Shown here one piece after another: positions 18,995 to 30,880 of a DNA stretch of 64,000 nucleotides (positions are counted from its first letter, which is position 1; the number at the start of each line of letters is the position of its first letter). Source of the DNA: Ascarosepion bandense (taxonomy: Eukaryota; Mollusca; Cephalopoda; Sepiida; Sepiidae); NCBI GenBank assembly GCA_037127315.1, contig JBBBDQ010001028.1, positions 868,001 to 932,000 of the forward strand. Reading direction: 5' to 3'. The position numbers were made by a program, and so were the translations under genes. A model generated the notes under the pieces. It was not told where the DNA came from and did not search any database. It saw only the letters and a list, made by a program, of their open reading frames with translations.

Positions 18995-21279
18995 CTAGGA
19001 TCATTGTACAAATAAGGAGAAACATACAAAATATTAAAGATAATTCTGGAATTTAACATAAAATTGTTCAATCTTTCCCCAGAACCTGTAACTATGGAAG
19101 GATGAAAATGTTATATTTATTTTTTCACAGAATGAAAATTCCACTATTATTTTGCATAAGGGGGGGCATTCAATTAATGTTTTTAATTTTGGTAACAATT
19201 AACCCTAGTGTGTAGGAGAAAATTTGTGATAAACTCAACTTTTCATATCCCTATGCTTTACACTGTCTTTGCATTTCCTAATAACAATACAAAATTTAAC
19301 ATCATCAATAACGGTAATAAAGAGAAAAAAAGTTTGTAAATTAGTTAGGTAATATTGAATGCACAAAAAATAAATTATATCTTTTTATTGAACTGGTTGA
19401 TGCCTTAATGGGGAGGATATGTTTGATGAAGATCAACAAAAGAATTGGTATTTAGTTGGACATTGGTTAGTTTTATTTCTAAGTCATTACACTCTACTAG
19501 GGTCAGTTTGTACATTTGTTTATCTAAAACCTGTGTCAAGCATGTATGAACTTGGGAATGCAATTAAAAATAGTTTAACTGCTGTATTTTGTGCAACCAA
19601 GATGAGGACAATAGTCCAAATAATGTAAATAATGTAAATACTACCTCATCTCAGTGATACAGACAAATACTCAGTAATCTTCAAAATTTATTAAAATATT
19701 TTCTGTAATCTAATGTTTTATTGAATTTTAAATACTTTGGTTTTAAATTTACTACAGTTATCACTCTTATTTCCTGATATTGTTGTGTATGAACTCTCTT
19801 ATCTACAAAAATCAGTACATTTATACACATGTAAAAAATATTCAAAATTCCTTTTAAAATATTGGTGTTTAATGATTTTCTATTTATGATTAATATAGTT
19901 TTTACTTAATAATAATAATAACAACACCTAACAGGGACTAAGTGATGCTGATATTTAAAATTATTCTAATAAAAATTTTTTAAAACTGAAAACAATTCTT
20001 GTAAAAATTCATTTTTCATCAAATAATTTTTGTTCTTAAGACAATAGGGTCCATTTATAAAAGCAATTAAAAGCTGTTCTTAGTTTTACTGTATTTTTTT
20101 AATTTTATGATTCAGAGACTTTCGGTAACTGATATCTCTTTCTTACAAAAAAAAAAAAATGATTATTTAAGTTCTCTAAGGGGTTATAAATATTAATTGA
20201 GACAAAATTTAATTTCTGGAAATTTCTTCAAATTAAATAATTGGTGGATAACATGTAAAAATACATATTTTTACCAAGATTTTCTAAAAATAAAAACACT
20301 TCTAAAATAATTTCATTTATTTGTGAATAAGTCCGAAACCTTGATTAAAATCTGACAATTATTTGATTTTTGCAAGAATTTCTAAATCAATGTGATGCTA
20401 AAATTTCCTATACTAATCTTTGATTCCTATACATTGGCCAAGATTTTTAATCAAAATTCGAACATTAAAAAAACATAATTTAAAAATGAAAAAGTCCTTT
20501 AGTCTTTCCTCTTAAGAATGACAAAACCTTTGATGATAAAACATAGTTTTTATTAAGTTTGGTGCATTTTTTCATCATGGTATGCTAATTTTTTAGCAAA
20601 TCAAGTTTTGGCAAAATTTACAAGTTGGGTTAGAAGTGTTATTTAATCTTAACATACAGGTTAGATTTAAACAAACATTTCTAATCAACATGATAACAAC
20701 TGTCTCACCCAACCATTATTCTCTTGTATAACTTGAATAATAAAAAGGAAAGAAATGATAAATCATGATGAATGATAAAAGAAATCATGAATAAAAGATG
20801 AATAAAGATAGATAAAGAATAAAGAAACAGTGAATAAAAACGTGAAATTCAATGAAAAATAAGTTCAAATGACATTAGAAGTTTGGTTGAAGCCATTTCT
20901 AAAGTAAAAAATTTAAAATGTTCAAAAAGAACTGTTACATTTTTCAAGACTGCATTTACATTTAAAATAATAAGAAACAATTCCTGTATTTATTCAATAA
21001 AGATACAAATGAGTCTAAATAAGTGCTAGTTATAACAATATATACAGAGTGAGTTGCTTCATTCAAAGTTAATACAAACATTTGATTCTCCTTATTGGAA
21101 ATTTATAATTATGCCTAGAAACACCAAATCACCCATAATAACTCATGAGAGATTGACGACTTTAAGATTAGTCAATTTCTACTAATTATCATAATTGTTT
21201 AATCTTGTCAATTTTATTTTATGAAAATAGTTTTATACTATTCAATTAATTACACAACTGTTGACAACAAATGCATATA
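18995..21279. other. AT-rich sequence, one end of a dispersed repeat pair
   Basis: No gene recognised. 19,595-19,675 (gaggacaatagtccaaataatg ... acagacaaatactcag) matches 25,045-25,165 on the same strand with moderate divergence, marking an unclassified dispersed repeat. Confidence 0.45.
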
Positions 21280-22071
21280 CAGGGTGTGATGGATCGACAC
21301 CTCATTTTAACATATATACTTACCAAAATTGCACAAAAATATCTTGAAATACTAAAGAGTAAATTTCTTTTAAAAAATTGCCATTGACTTCAGCTGCAGC
21401 TTCCAGATGACATTGCAATCTCCTGCAAATCTTCTGGATGGTCTCCTTGTTTAAGTTGGTGCTTAAGTTGCCATAATCCTTACCTTCACTTCATATTTGG
21501 TGTTACAAGGAGTTTTGTTTGTCTCTCACTCAACTGCGCCCCACACATAATAATCAAGTGGGTTATAGTCTGGGGATTTAGATGTCCAGTAGCAATGGGT
21601 GATGTGGTCACAGAAATTGTCTGACAGCCATGACTGGGTTCTCCTGCTTGTGTGGCATGGTGCAGAGTCCTGTTGCCAAACATAGGGTCTTTCAGTAGCC
21701 ACCCTCTTGACCAGGGTAGAACTACATACTTCAAGGCACTTGATGTAGGCCTCTGTGTTGTGTCTGAGGCTCTGTGGGAAGATGAATGTCACTATCAGTA
21801 GTGGTCACTCCAAACACCTTTGTAATTGCCATTAGACTCATCCAACTGTTGCACTGTCCTCAGAATATCAGACACCCAAACATTCTGAAATGTTTATATT
21901 GGAGTGGATGCTAAGCAGAACAGCAAGCAGTTTTCAAATTTCTGGCAGAGTGAATTGTCTCATGCTGCTCACAGTTGACCCTACTATACTATGCATTCAA
22001 CAAAATAAAAACATCAACACCCATGCAGAAATTTAAAATATAAAATGGCAAAATTTAATCATCACACCCTG
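21280..22071 (-). mobile_element. Short mariner/maT-type element with perfect 12-bp inverted repeats
   Basis: The ends are cagggtgtgatg and catcacaccctg, exact inverted repeats of each other, each flanked by TA, the standard Tc1/mariner duplication. On the minus strand a transposase fragment reads MTFIFPQSLRHNTEAYIKCL, then RPYVWQQDSAPCHTS (second catalytic Asp block) and SPDYNPLDYYVWGAVE (third Asp block), the spacing and WQQDSAPCH style of maT-like transposases. The N-terminal DNA-binding part is missing and the total is only 792 bp, so this is an internally deleted, non-autonomous copy with stops after the catalytic region. Confidence 0.88.
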
Positions 22072-22120
22072 TACACATATATATGTTACATAGGTATAGC
22101 TGGAGATACAAAACTACATA

Positions 22121-22310
22121 GCTTATGGCCACATCAAGTTGAAACACCAGTTCCCATTTGATCACTGAAGTTAAGCAATGGCAAGCCTGTTCAGTCCCTA
22201 GATGGGTGATCACTTGGAAATACCAGGTGCTGTATGGGTGGTGTAATGGATAATTACTTGGAATTTTTAATTGGAGAACAGAGTTCACACTCCTGTCAGG
22301 TTCATTATAT
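22121..22310 (+). repeat. Composite SINE: 5S rRNA-like head joined to a tRNA-Arg-like unit
   Basis: 22,121-22,237 follows animal 5S rRNA along its whole length: a gcttatggccac start, gttgaaacaccag, gatcactgaagttaagcaa (the internal box A region), gatgggtgatcacttgg (box C) and ataccaggtgctgta at the end. Directly after it, ggtgtaatggataa (22,239-22,252) resembles a tRNA-Arg D-arm/box A, and gagttcacactcctgtc (22,281-22,297) a T-arm/box B. A tail with cccttgggaaagatattaa follows to about 22,380. Two RNA polymerase III promoters would thus be fused. Transcription is inferred; substitutions suggest an old copy. Confidence 0.75.
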
Positions 22311-22799
22311 TCACACGTGAAATTACCCTTGGGAAAGATATTAATCCACCTCTTCTCTTTGGGTTAATTAGTAAGACTTGCATCACTAAACCAATAATAT
22401 TATCTCCAAAAATACAATGAAATTGTGTGTAACCTTATTTCTACATATGAGATAAATGTAATTCTTAGTTTAATATGGCAGAGCAAAAGAAATTATTATT
22501 AGTGGTATTGTTAATTTTGCAGTTTATTGTAAATTGCAATATGAGCTCTGCTTAGAAATATTTAATACTTATGTGCTTGTATAATCCAAAAAATAGAGAA
22601 ACTAGCTGAAAATTGGGATGAAGGGAAAAATATATTTTTTTTCATTGTTATTCAGAAGCGGCTTTTTGGAGTGAAAAATAAAGATAGTCAAAACAAGGCT
22701 GTCAGGACTTTTGATGGGGTTAGGGTAAGGTCAGATCCTTAGTTCCCACATTTGCTGGGAAAGTATTTAAAAATTTGAAAACCTAAAATGATGTAATTA

Positions 22800-23500
22800 A
22801 GAAGAATTGAGAAGGAAGAGAAATTACACCAGAAAAGGTGTTGTTACTTCATTTGTTAAACCAAGGAAATGATATAACTCCACCTTGAAATGTGTAGGTG
22901 GAAATAATCTCATTGGTCAAAATTTTGATTTGTATAGATACCCAGTGTCCATCATTCATCTCACAAGAGAATTGGGGACAACTATAAAAATTGAAACCCC
23001 AGTGAGAAAAATCACTAGTTGGAGTAGTTTTTGGAGTTGCAGTTGAGATGTAACGACTGAGGGAAAAAAGTTCCCAACTGGGAGCCATGCCGATTGGGTG
23101 CCAGCTGTAGAGACAGTGATGGTCGCCTTCCATAGAACTTATGGCTGGAGATATAAAGAAATGTAGAAAAGCCTGCTGCCGATCAACTTAAAAGAGTTAA
23201 AGTCAAATAATGCATCTCCGGTAGAGTCCTAACTGAAAATGTGTAGAAACAAAAAGACCCAAGTTAAGTTTCAGAGCTGCCAAGTGACAGAGACCAAATG
23301 ACCCCACTACCGCCATCGCTACATACCTTCCATTCGCTCCACATCGGCTACTTCTGTAAAGCTTTGATAAAGAGCCCTGAAAGAACTTTTTGTTTTAAAA
23401 GTAATTGGGAAAATTGAAAGCTCTGATTATTCTAATGAATCTTTTGCTTCGTTGTGAACATTGAATTCGACAATTATACATTCTGCTTTAATTGTTAATT

Positions 23501-23555
<55 letters not shown>

Positions 23556-23930
23556 ACTTTTTCCGTAACTCATCCAGGCGTCTTCGAACTTATTCATGTA
23601 TTTATTTTTGGTGCCGTGTTTATTTTATCAACACAAGTGTACACGTGTATCCGGTCTGGTTTCAGGTACTACTGGGTTTTCAGCGTGTCTCTCCTGAGAT
23701 CAAAGATCACATCGTGGGCAGGAAAGTTCACCATTGTAATAGACGTCTTGAGGACCAGCTGCTGTGACAAGGCTATCATCACGACTAGCGACCCAAGAGC
23801 GTCATCATAATTGGTGCTGTTTCAACAGCATCAACCCTGACTCGGATTCTGGTCATCATCATAGGTTCCTGGGTTGGGGTTAGACCCATAAGCCAGTCGA
23901 GCAACAGTGTTACATGTGTACAAAAAATAT
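22800..23930 (+). repeat. Decayed LTR-retrotransposon sequence (LTR plus leader-like region)
   Basis: From about 22,905 to 23,215 the sequence is collinear with 63,420-63,780: an attggtc box, a ttataaaaa-type TATA region, tgtagcgactg/tgtaacgactg, then agccatg...ccatagaacttatggct and a gcctg...taactcaaag end. Further on, aattggtgctgtttcaac (23,808-23,825) matches the putative primer-site motif of the element at 48.4 kb, followed by ...ggttagaccc. It seems to be an old LTR and leader with no coding sequence left. A (TA)n tract at 23,507-23,553 interrupts it. Confidence 0.6.
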
Positions 23931-25185
23931 TTAAATTTCAGTATTAAATAATGCATAGAAGTTAATATCCTGCTAAACAAAAGCAACTAACCAACCAACC
24001 ACAACCACATATACACATGATGTACTACCCAAAAAGTTTGGTTATCTTAAGGCATGAAATGGGTTTGACAAAAAAAATTGCTAAAAGTAGTCTTTTATTT
24101 AAAATGGATTGATTTCAAGAAATGTGTGAAATGTCTGGACAAGAGATAAAGCATACTCGGCAATTGATCAATCTTTTAAAATTTCCCCAAATTTTGGGTA
24201 GCATATCATATATGTATATACAGGCATCTCAATAAAATATCAGACATTTTGGAGATTTAAAAGACTGTATAATTGAAATATAAAATATGTTTTCACATCT
24301 GATCTTTATTGTAGAATTTACTTGTCTATATCCTAAATTTAATTTTATAATGAAGAGGATGATGATTTTTTGTTTTTTGTTTTTAAAATATTTTTTTATA
24401 AATTAACAGCTGCATTAAAAGAAATATTTAGAAAGCAAATCTAAAATACTGAAGATTATTTTAAAACATAAAATAAAAAGTAAAACATTTACAAAATATA
24501 GCAAAAATAAGTATTTTTACAATATTTGACTGTATTAACTTTTTTAGAAGCATGAAAAACTAAAAAGAAAATGGAGATTCAAGCTATAAAATAAAATAAC
24601 ACCAAAAATACCATTAAATGAGCAAATAGGTTGAAGGCTTATTCCCTTTTATTCATAGAAAAATGTACAATCTTAATCTTAGTCAGTTTAAAAGAATTTA
24701 ATAAAATATAAAAGTTGGTCAAATATGACCAAATTATGAAGTAAATATATATATGCTAATTAATCAATTAGTTAATATTTATTATTTAATCAATAAGATA
24801 AATAAATCTTAATAGAAAGAAAAATTGACTGCTTTCATTATATTTATAGTAGATTTTGAAGAAAAGTTTTAAAATTTACAAGATTTTTTGTTTTAAGTTA
24901 AATATTTAAGAAAAAGTTGGAATTTTGAGATGAACCTTTTATTTTGATTACTAGGATATACCATTCTTGTTCCATGTGCCATGCTTCTCCTGGTGTTGTA
25001 CAATGGGCAAAAGATCATAGATATGGCAATAAAAATAAGGACAACATTCCAAACAATGTAAATATTATCTCCATTCTACACAGACGGATAAAAAATCCTA
25101 GATAGAATAAGCACAGCAGCCACAAATGAAAATATTACCTCATATCAGAAGTATAGACAAATATTCAGAAAAAACTTTTTCTTTT
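23931..25185. other. AT-rich sequence, second copy of a dispersed repeat
   Basis: No gene recognised; 25,010-25,170 pairs with 19,595-19,680. Confidence 0.45.
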
Positions 25186-25485
25186 TTAAATCAATAGATT
25201 TATTTTTGAAAAACTAAATGTTACTTGATTGCTCACAGAAGATCTAATCAGTTTATGTAAATCTGTATAATAGGACATCATATCAAGAGAATTCTGTTCT
25301 AGACCAAGAAGGGACTGATCTGGAGCAATGACAAGTACATATGTTTCCACATATTTACTTTGCATTTCAACGCACTTGGCATATTGTTTCTTAAGTTTCT
25401 TTAACTCTTCTAGAACAAAATTCTGAAGTTTACGAACTGATATACAGATTTTGAGAACTGGGACAGGCTGAGAACTTTTCAGCAA
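25186..25485 (-). other. Unassigned minus-strand open frame
   Basis: 99 codons with a coiled-coil-like Lys/Glu/Leu segment (LEELKKLKKQYAKCVEMQ) and varied composition. No family recognised and no clear splice sites. It may be a retropseudogene fragment; reported because it is less repetitive than surrounding frames. Confidence 0.2.
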
Positions 25486-25764
25486 CCTCTCATCTGACTA
25501 AGTATTTATCAGTCATGCAACATAATGTCTCTTTCTTAGTAACAAGATACTCTGTTGTTAAAATTAAGTGGACATGCTTCATGTTACCATATCAACAGTT
25601 TGGTCTGATATGTTTTACAGCATATTCAACTGCAATGATTTAATGCCAACAAGATTTTTACAATAGATTTGTATGAATAGAATATGTATTCTTTGTAAGA
25701 ATTCAGTTTGTAGATCAGGTTTCATTGACATATTCTTATAAAAAAGGTTTTGTTGAAAATCAGA

Positions 25765-25945
25765 CGTATTGCTAGTATTCCTTCAGTATTTTTCAAAGAT
25801 GTATTGCTGGTAATATTTTCTTTCAGAAATGTGCTTCTGGCAAAAAATGTATTGCTGGTAATATATTTGTTCCCCAAAATGTATTGCTAGTAATATATTT
25901 TTCTTCAATGTATTGCTAGTAATATATTTTTCTTCAAAAATTTCA
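25765..25945 (+). repeat. Short minisatellite around atgtattgct(a/g)gtaatat
   Basis: Five to six irregular copies of a unit of roughly 30-50 bp containing atgtattgctagtaatatat. It lies at the 3' end of the minus-strand LINE-C. Confidence 0.7.
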
Positions 25946-26760
25946 AAAATGTCTTTTTAGTTCATGCTTTATTTTCTGTAGAAGTTGGAAGTATTTTGTT
26001 TTCTTCAAATATCCTGTTATTATTTGAGCAGTAGGTACATTTCTTAAGGGAATGTTATGATTTTGTGCTTGGTAATAACTGCTACTTATTTTTTTGGTGC
26101 TTCTTGCATTTCATCAAAATTTGCTGGATAGTGAGAAATTGGTTACAGGTGTAGTTTATGCCTTAAGTATGCATGTGCCAGGTAAGTCTATCCAATTCTT
26201 ATTCTGTTGAGCACTATGTCCTGTCTATGATCAGTCAATGGCTCTGTATTCTCCTTTCTTAATGTTGGCTGATGTTTATATAGTTTATTGTTTGGGAACA
26301 TGTCCCAAATTGCATACCATTTTCATTTTATGTGCTTGTAATTTTGTTTTTATAATCTGTTTACGAGAGTTTGATGTTGACTATTTTAATTCTTGTTGCC
26401 TCTTTTGACAGTATGTCAGGTCCATGATTTTTCTAGATGCCTATATCGCTAGGAATCCAAGCCAATAGTATTGTTTTGTACTTTATTAAATGATGACATG
26501 GTTCTAGAATTTCTTCAATATAGAAATGATTATGTTCTTTTCTTTAACTGCTTTTAAACTAGATAGGAAGCTTAAGAATATTATAAACTTCCTATCATCT
26601 AAATTGTCTATGATTTTTAGTACAATTTTAATGGCCTGTAGTTCAGCTACAATAATGGCAGCAATATTTGATAACAGGATTTGTTTAAGAATGTACATGT
26701 TTGTGGCTGGTAAGTCTATCAAGGATTTCTGTCTATCTGTACAGAAAAGATGCATTGTTT
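25946..26760 (-). pseudogene. LINE-C 3' end: jockey-like RNase H and C-terminal domain
   Basis: On the minus strand, 26,755-26,504 encodes an RNase H-like stretch with TDRQKSLID, AAIIVAELQAIKIVLKII and FIIFLSFLSSLKAV (usual AELKAI..AL and ..SDS..AL blocks; the second Asp is replaced). Downstream, at about 26,450-26,150, come KLQ-HIK.KWYAIWDMFPNN, PTLRKENTEPL and IVLNRIRIG, matching the post-RNase H region of jockey-like LINEs. Stops are frequent. It adjoins the 97-bp array, which derives from the sequence just before it. Confidence 0.78.
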
Positions 26761-28880
26761 GTTAGTCTAATTTGTTTATGAATTTGTCTGTTTGTGGCTA
26801 CTGTGCTTCTTCTATATAGGATGTTTAATCCATCAGTGTAGAACGGATGCATTGTTTGGTAGCCTCATTTGTTTATGAACTTGTCTGTTTATAGCTACTG
26901 TGCTTATTCTTTCTAGGATTTTGTTCATCTGTGTAGAATGGATGCATTGTTTAGTAACTCCATTTGTTTATGAATTTGTCTGTTTATGGCTACTATACAT
27001 ATTCTATCTTGGATTTTTTATTTATATGTGAAGAATGGATGCATTCTATGGTAGCCTGATTTGCTTGGTCTGTTTATGGCTACTGTGCTTATTCCTTTTT
27101 GGATATTTGATTTATCTGCGTAGGATAGATGTATTGTTTGGTAGCCACATTTGTTTATGAATTTGTCTGTTTGTGGCTACTGTGTTTATTCTGTATTGGA
27201 TTTTGAATCCATTTGTGTATAATGGATGCATTCTTTAGTATATTACTGGTAAGTCTATCAAGGATTTTTATCCATCTATAGAGAAAAAATGCATTGTTCA
27301 TTAGTCTAATTTGGTTATTCTCTCTAAGATTTTTTATCCATCTAAATAAAAGGAATGCATTTTTTCTTTACCCTCATTTGTTTATGAATTTGTCTGTTTG
27401 TGGCTATTGTGCTTATTCTATGTAGGACTTTTGATTCATCTGTGTAAAATGGATGCATTGTTTGGTTGCCTCATTTGTTTATGTATTTGTCTGTTTATGG
27501 CTACTGTGCTTATTCTATGTATGACTTTTGATTCATCTGTGTAAAATGGATGCATTGTTTGGTAGCCTCATTTGTTTATGTATTTGTCTGTTTATGGCTA
27601 CTGTGCTTATTCTATGTATGACTTTTGATTCATCTGTGTAAAATGGATGCATTGTTTGGTAGCCTCATTTGTTTATTTATGTTTCTGTTTATGGCTACTG
27701 TGCTTATTCTATGGAGGACTTTTGATTCATCTGCAAAGAATGGATGCATTGTTAGGTAGCCTCATTTGTCTATGTATTTATCTGTTTATGGCTATTATGC
27801 TTATTCTATGTAGGACTTTGATTCCTCTGTGTAAAATGGATGCATTGTTAGGTAGCCTCATTTGTCTATGTATTTATCTGTTTATGGCTATTATGCTTAT
27901 TCTATGTAGAACTTTTGATTCATCTGTGTAGAATGGATGCATTGTTTGGTAGCCTCATTTGTTTGTTTATGTTTCTGTTTATGGCTACTGTGCTTATTCT
28001 ATGTAGGACTTTTGATTCATTTGTGTAGAATGGATGCATTCTTTGGTAGTTTCATTTGTGTATGAATTTGTTTGTTCTTGGCTACTGCTTATTCTATCTA
28101 GGATTCTTGATCAATCAATGTAGAATGGATGCATTGTTTGGTAGCCTCATTTGTTCATGAATTTGTCTGTTTATAGCTACTGTGCTTATTCTATGTAAGA
28201 CTTTTGTTTCATCTGTATAGAATGGATTCATTGTTTGGTTGCCTTATTTGTTCATGAATCTGTCTGTTTATGGCTACTGTGCCTATTCTATCTAGGATTT
28301 TGATCCATCTGTATAGAATGGATGCATTGTTTGGTTACCTTATTTTTTGTGAATTTGTCTGTTTTTAGGGCTACTGTGATTATTCTATGTAGGACTTTTG
28401 ATTCATCTGTGTAAAATGGATGCATTGTTTGGTAGCCTCATTTGTTTATGAATTTTTCTGTTTATGGCTACTGTGCTTATTCTATGTAGGAATTTTGATT
28501 CATCTGTGTAGAATGGATGCATTGTTTGGTAGCCTCATTTGTTTATGGATTTGTCTGTTTATGGCTACTGTGCTTATTCTAAATAGGAATTTTGATTCAT
28601 CTGTGTAGAATGGATGCATTGTTTGGTAGCCTCATTTTTTATGAATGTGTTTGTTTATAACAATTGTGTTTTCTATCTCGGAGTTCTGATCAATATGTGT
28701 AGAATGATTCCTTTGTTCGTTTGCCTCATTTGTTTATGAAATTTTCTGTTTATGGCTACTGTGCTTATTCTATGTAGGATTCTTGATCCATCAGTGTAGA
28801 ATGGATGCATTGTTTGGTTGCCTCATTTTTTTATGAAGTTGGTTCTTTTTTTGGCTGCTGTGCTTATTCTATCTAGGGTT
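26690..28880 (+). repeat. 97-bp minisatellite derived from LINE-C RNase H
   Basis: About 23 tandem copies; the period is 97 bp, for example gtgtaaaatgg at 27,539 and 27,636. The unit contains tttgtctgtttatggctact, gtgcttattctatg and aatggatgcattgtttggta. Read on the minus strand the unit gives FYTDESK, the first catalytic block of RNase H, so the array is an expansion of LINE coding sequence next to the single RNase H remnant at 26,755. 97 is not a multiple of three, so the frame changes at each unit. Plus-strand open frames here (27,647-27,931, 28,420-28,608) are repeat shadows. Confidence 0.92.
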
Positions 28881-29429
28881 TTTTGTGTATCCTTGTTTGT
28901 AGTCACAATATTTGTTTCTTAATTTTCTGTAAGTTTGTTGATATTTTAAAGTGCTTTATTCATATTTCTAGATCATTTTTTATATATCCTTGTAAATTTG
29001 AATTTTTTAGGTTGTATACTTTAAGATCTACCTGATCTGCTCTACACAACAAATCAAGCTACCAAACAATGTTTGGTTCATTGACTCCTTTTCTGTGCTA
29101 ATAAGTATTATCCTATATCATTATACACAGATCCTATCTCTTTATGTAAAAAAAAAGTTATCATGGAGGCATTAGTGAAAAGTATCTCTGACATTTACTG
29201 AAAGTAAAGTGTTTTTCTTGACTGAAGAGGAAGAAAAGGATAGTAGATGTTGGGCAAGAAGAATGTTTTTTATTATTTTTGTGAACATTTGATTTAAATA
29301 TTAATTTTTTGTTTTTAATTAAGTTAAATGTTTTTTTAACTATAGAATAATTAATCATCACTGTAATTGCAGAAATATATAAGAGTAATGATTTTAGTTG
29401 TTAACATATCAGGAATTTCTATTTGTTCA
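28881..29429. other. AT-rich spacer
   Basis: No gene recognised between the 97-bp array and the RTE-like fragment. Confidence 0.4.
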
Positions 29430-30170
29430 GCTCCAGCCCTCATCATGTTTATCAGCTTTCTTTAAACTCTCAGGCATTGACCTCTTTGATAGTCTCATTG
29501 AGCTATAGGAGTTCATATTGACTACTTTGATGACAGCTTCTTTCATTGAAAACCAACCATGTAAACAGGGATGTTTTAGGAGTGGCTACTTAACAACAGA
29601 TCACCTGCAAGCAATAAATCAATTGATGTGGAAATCTTTCCCTCACTACAAGAGTAGAGTATTAACAAAAACTGTATGCAAGTTATTGAGTATTGTAATA
29701 ATTCAAGTAGACAAAGATATAGATAAAACAAAGATTGAAAAAGGAATGAGTCAAAGTTATAAAATTTCAACAGAACTATTTACAGCAGGCCTTAAAATAA
29801 TCTTCTAGACAATGAATGGAGGAGGGATGTATAAACAGATTATTTAAACCATCTACAATTTGTTGACAACATTTTACTAATATCAGAGATATTTCGATGA
29901 ATTACAAAAAATACTAAATGATTTATATTGGGGAACATTAAATGTATGTTTAAAATAGAACAAAAATAATAAGAAATAAAGAAAAATATTGCAACATTTT
30001 GAAAAATATGAACATAAAAATTGAAAATGAAGAACTTGAATAAATCCAAAAATTCACCTATTTAAAATTAGGGAAAATACTAACGGAAATTCATGGAATT
30101 AAATAAAATAATTCATAACAATAGGATGGAAAGCAAAGCATTTAATGAAAATAGAAAAGCATTTTATTGA
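29430..30170 (+). pseudogene. RTE/craniofacial-development-2-like LINE reverse transcriptase fragment
   Basis: The frame at 29,518-29,808 carries GCFRSGYLTTDHLQAINQL, then VDKDIDKTKIEKGMSQSYKI and STELFTAGLKIIF, matching the GFR.GYST.DH, KIEKGVRQGD and S.LF...LE.IF order of RTE-like reverse transcriptases. Beyond its stop, FDELQKILNDLYWGTLNV and QHFEKYEHKN continue the same protein. Motif A and the FADD motif are lost or decayed. A relic. Confidence 0.75.
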
Positions 30171-30175
30171 TATGT

Positions 30176-30880
30176 TTAACATATAAAAGGAATAATTAAT
30201 GTATATTGCAAAATATAGCATGCAGCTGTTGTTTGAAAAGTCAAAATTGCTACTTTTAATATGTCCAGTTGTGAGCAGTACTTTTCAGAATCAATTGACT
30301 GGTTACTTGGGAGAAGCTGATAGTATAGGATTCCTTTCCAATTGCACCAGATGCACAGCATGACTTTCTTTAGACTAGCTTTTGAGGTTTGCTGAAGTTG
30401 GCTCATTTCACTTAGCCCAGGATCTTTTTCACTGAACATTGTTGTAAATGATCCATTTCTCATCACCCATTAAAATTTGATTTAAAAAGGGTGCATTTTA
30501 ATTGCATTTATCAAAGAAAATCACAAATAGAAATGTGATCCAAAAGATTCTTTTCACTTTGATCATGTGGTACCTGAATATTATAGGTATTTGAGTATAC
30601 AGGCTTCACTAAGCACTCATGGATGGTGGGGTTTGATAAACTTAGTTCTTCTGCCAATTCTTGTGTTTTGTAATGTGGGTTATTCTCAATCTATATCTTA
30701 ATTTGATCGTTATCTGTAGTTGGGTTTCTGACTGAACATTTTTCATCAAAAAGGCTACAATCACCAGCTTAACAGTCGGACAAAGCACCTTCACTGTACA
30801 CAGCACATATCTTTTTTGCTGTTTGTAAGGCATTTTATCTTTACAGTAATAAAAAAGCATCACATATCAAAAATGCTCCT
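30176..30880 (-). pseudogene. Mariner transposase relic, second family
   Basis: On the minus strand the order is VLCTVKVL...(N-terminal helix-turn-helix remnants), LRITHITKHKNWQKN, NGSFTTMFSEKDPG, then KKVMLCIWCNWKGILYYQLL and DSEKYCSQLD, as in mariner transposases (usual W.TYDN, RKVLLCIWWDWKGIIYYELL, N...YC.QLD). The VMRNGS block occupies the place of (G)DEKW, so the first catalytic Asp is gone. The segment ends before the HQDNA block. Confidence 0.75.

Noticed and set aside
22121..22237. Functional 5S rRNA gene
   Set aside because: Too many substitutions, no T-run terminator right after it, and it is fused to a tRNA-like module.
22849..23133. Minus-strand 94-codon frame
   Set aside because: Lies inside the decayed LTR shared with 63.4 kb, with no domain.
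27647..28608. Hydrophobic repeat proteins in the 97-bp array
   Set aside because: Shadows of the minisatellite; the original coding strand is the minus strand and the period is not a multiple of three.
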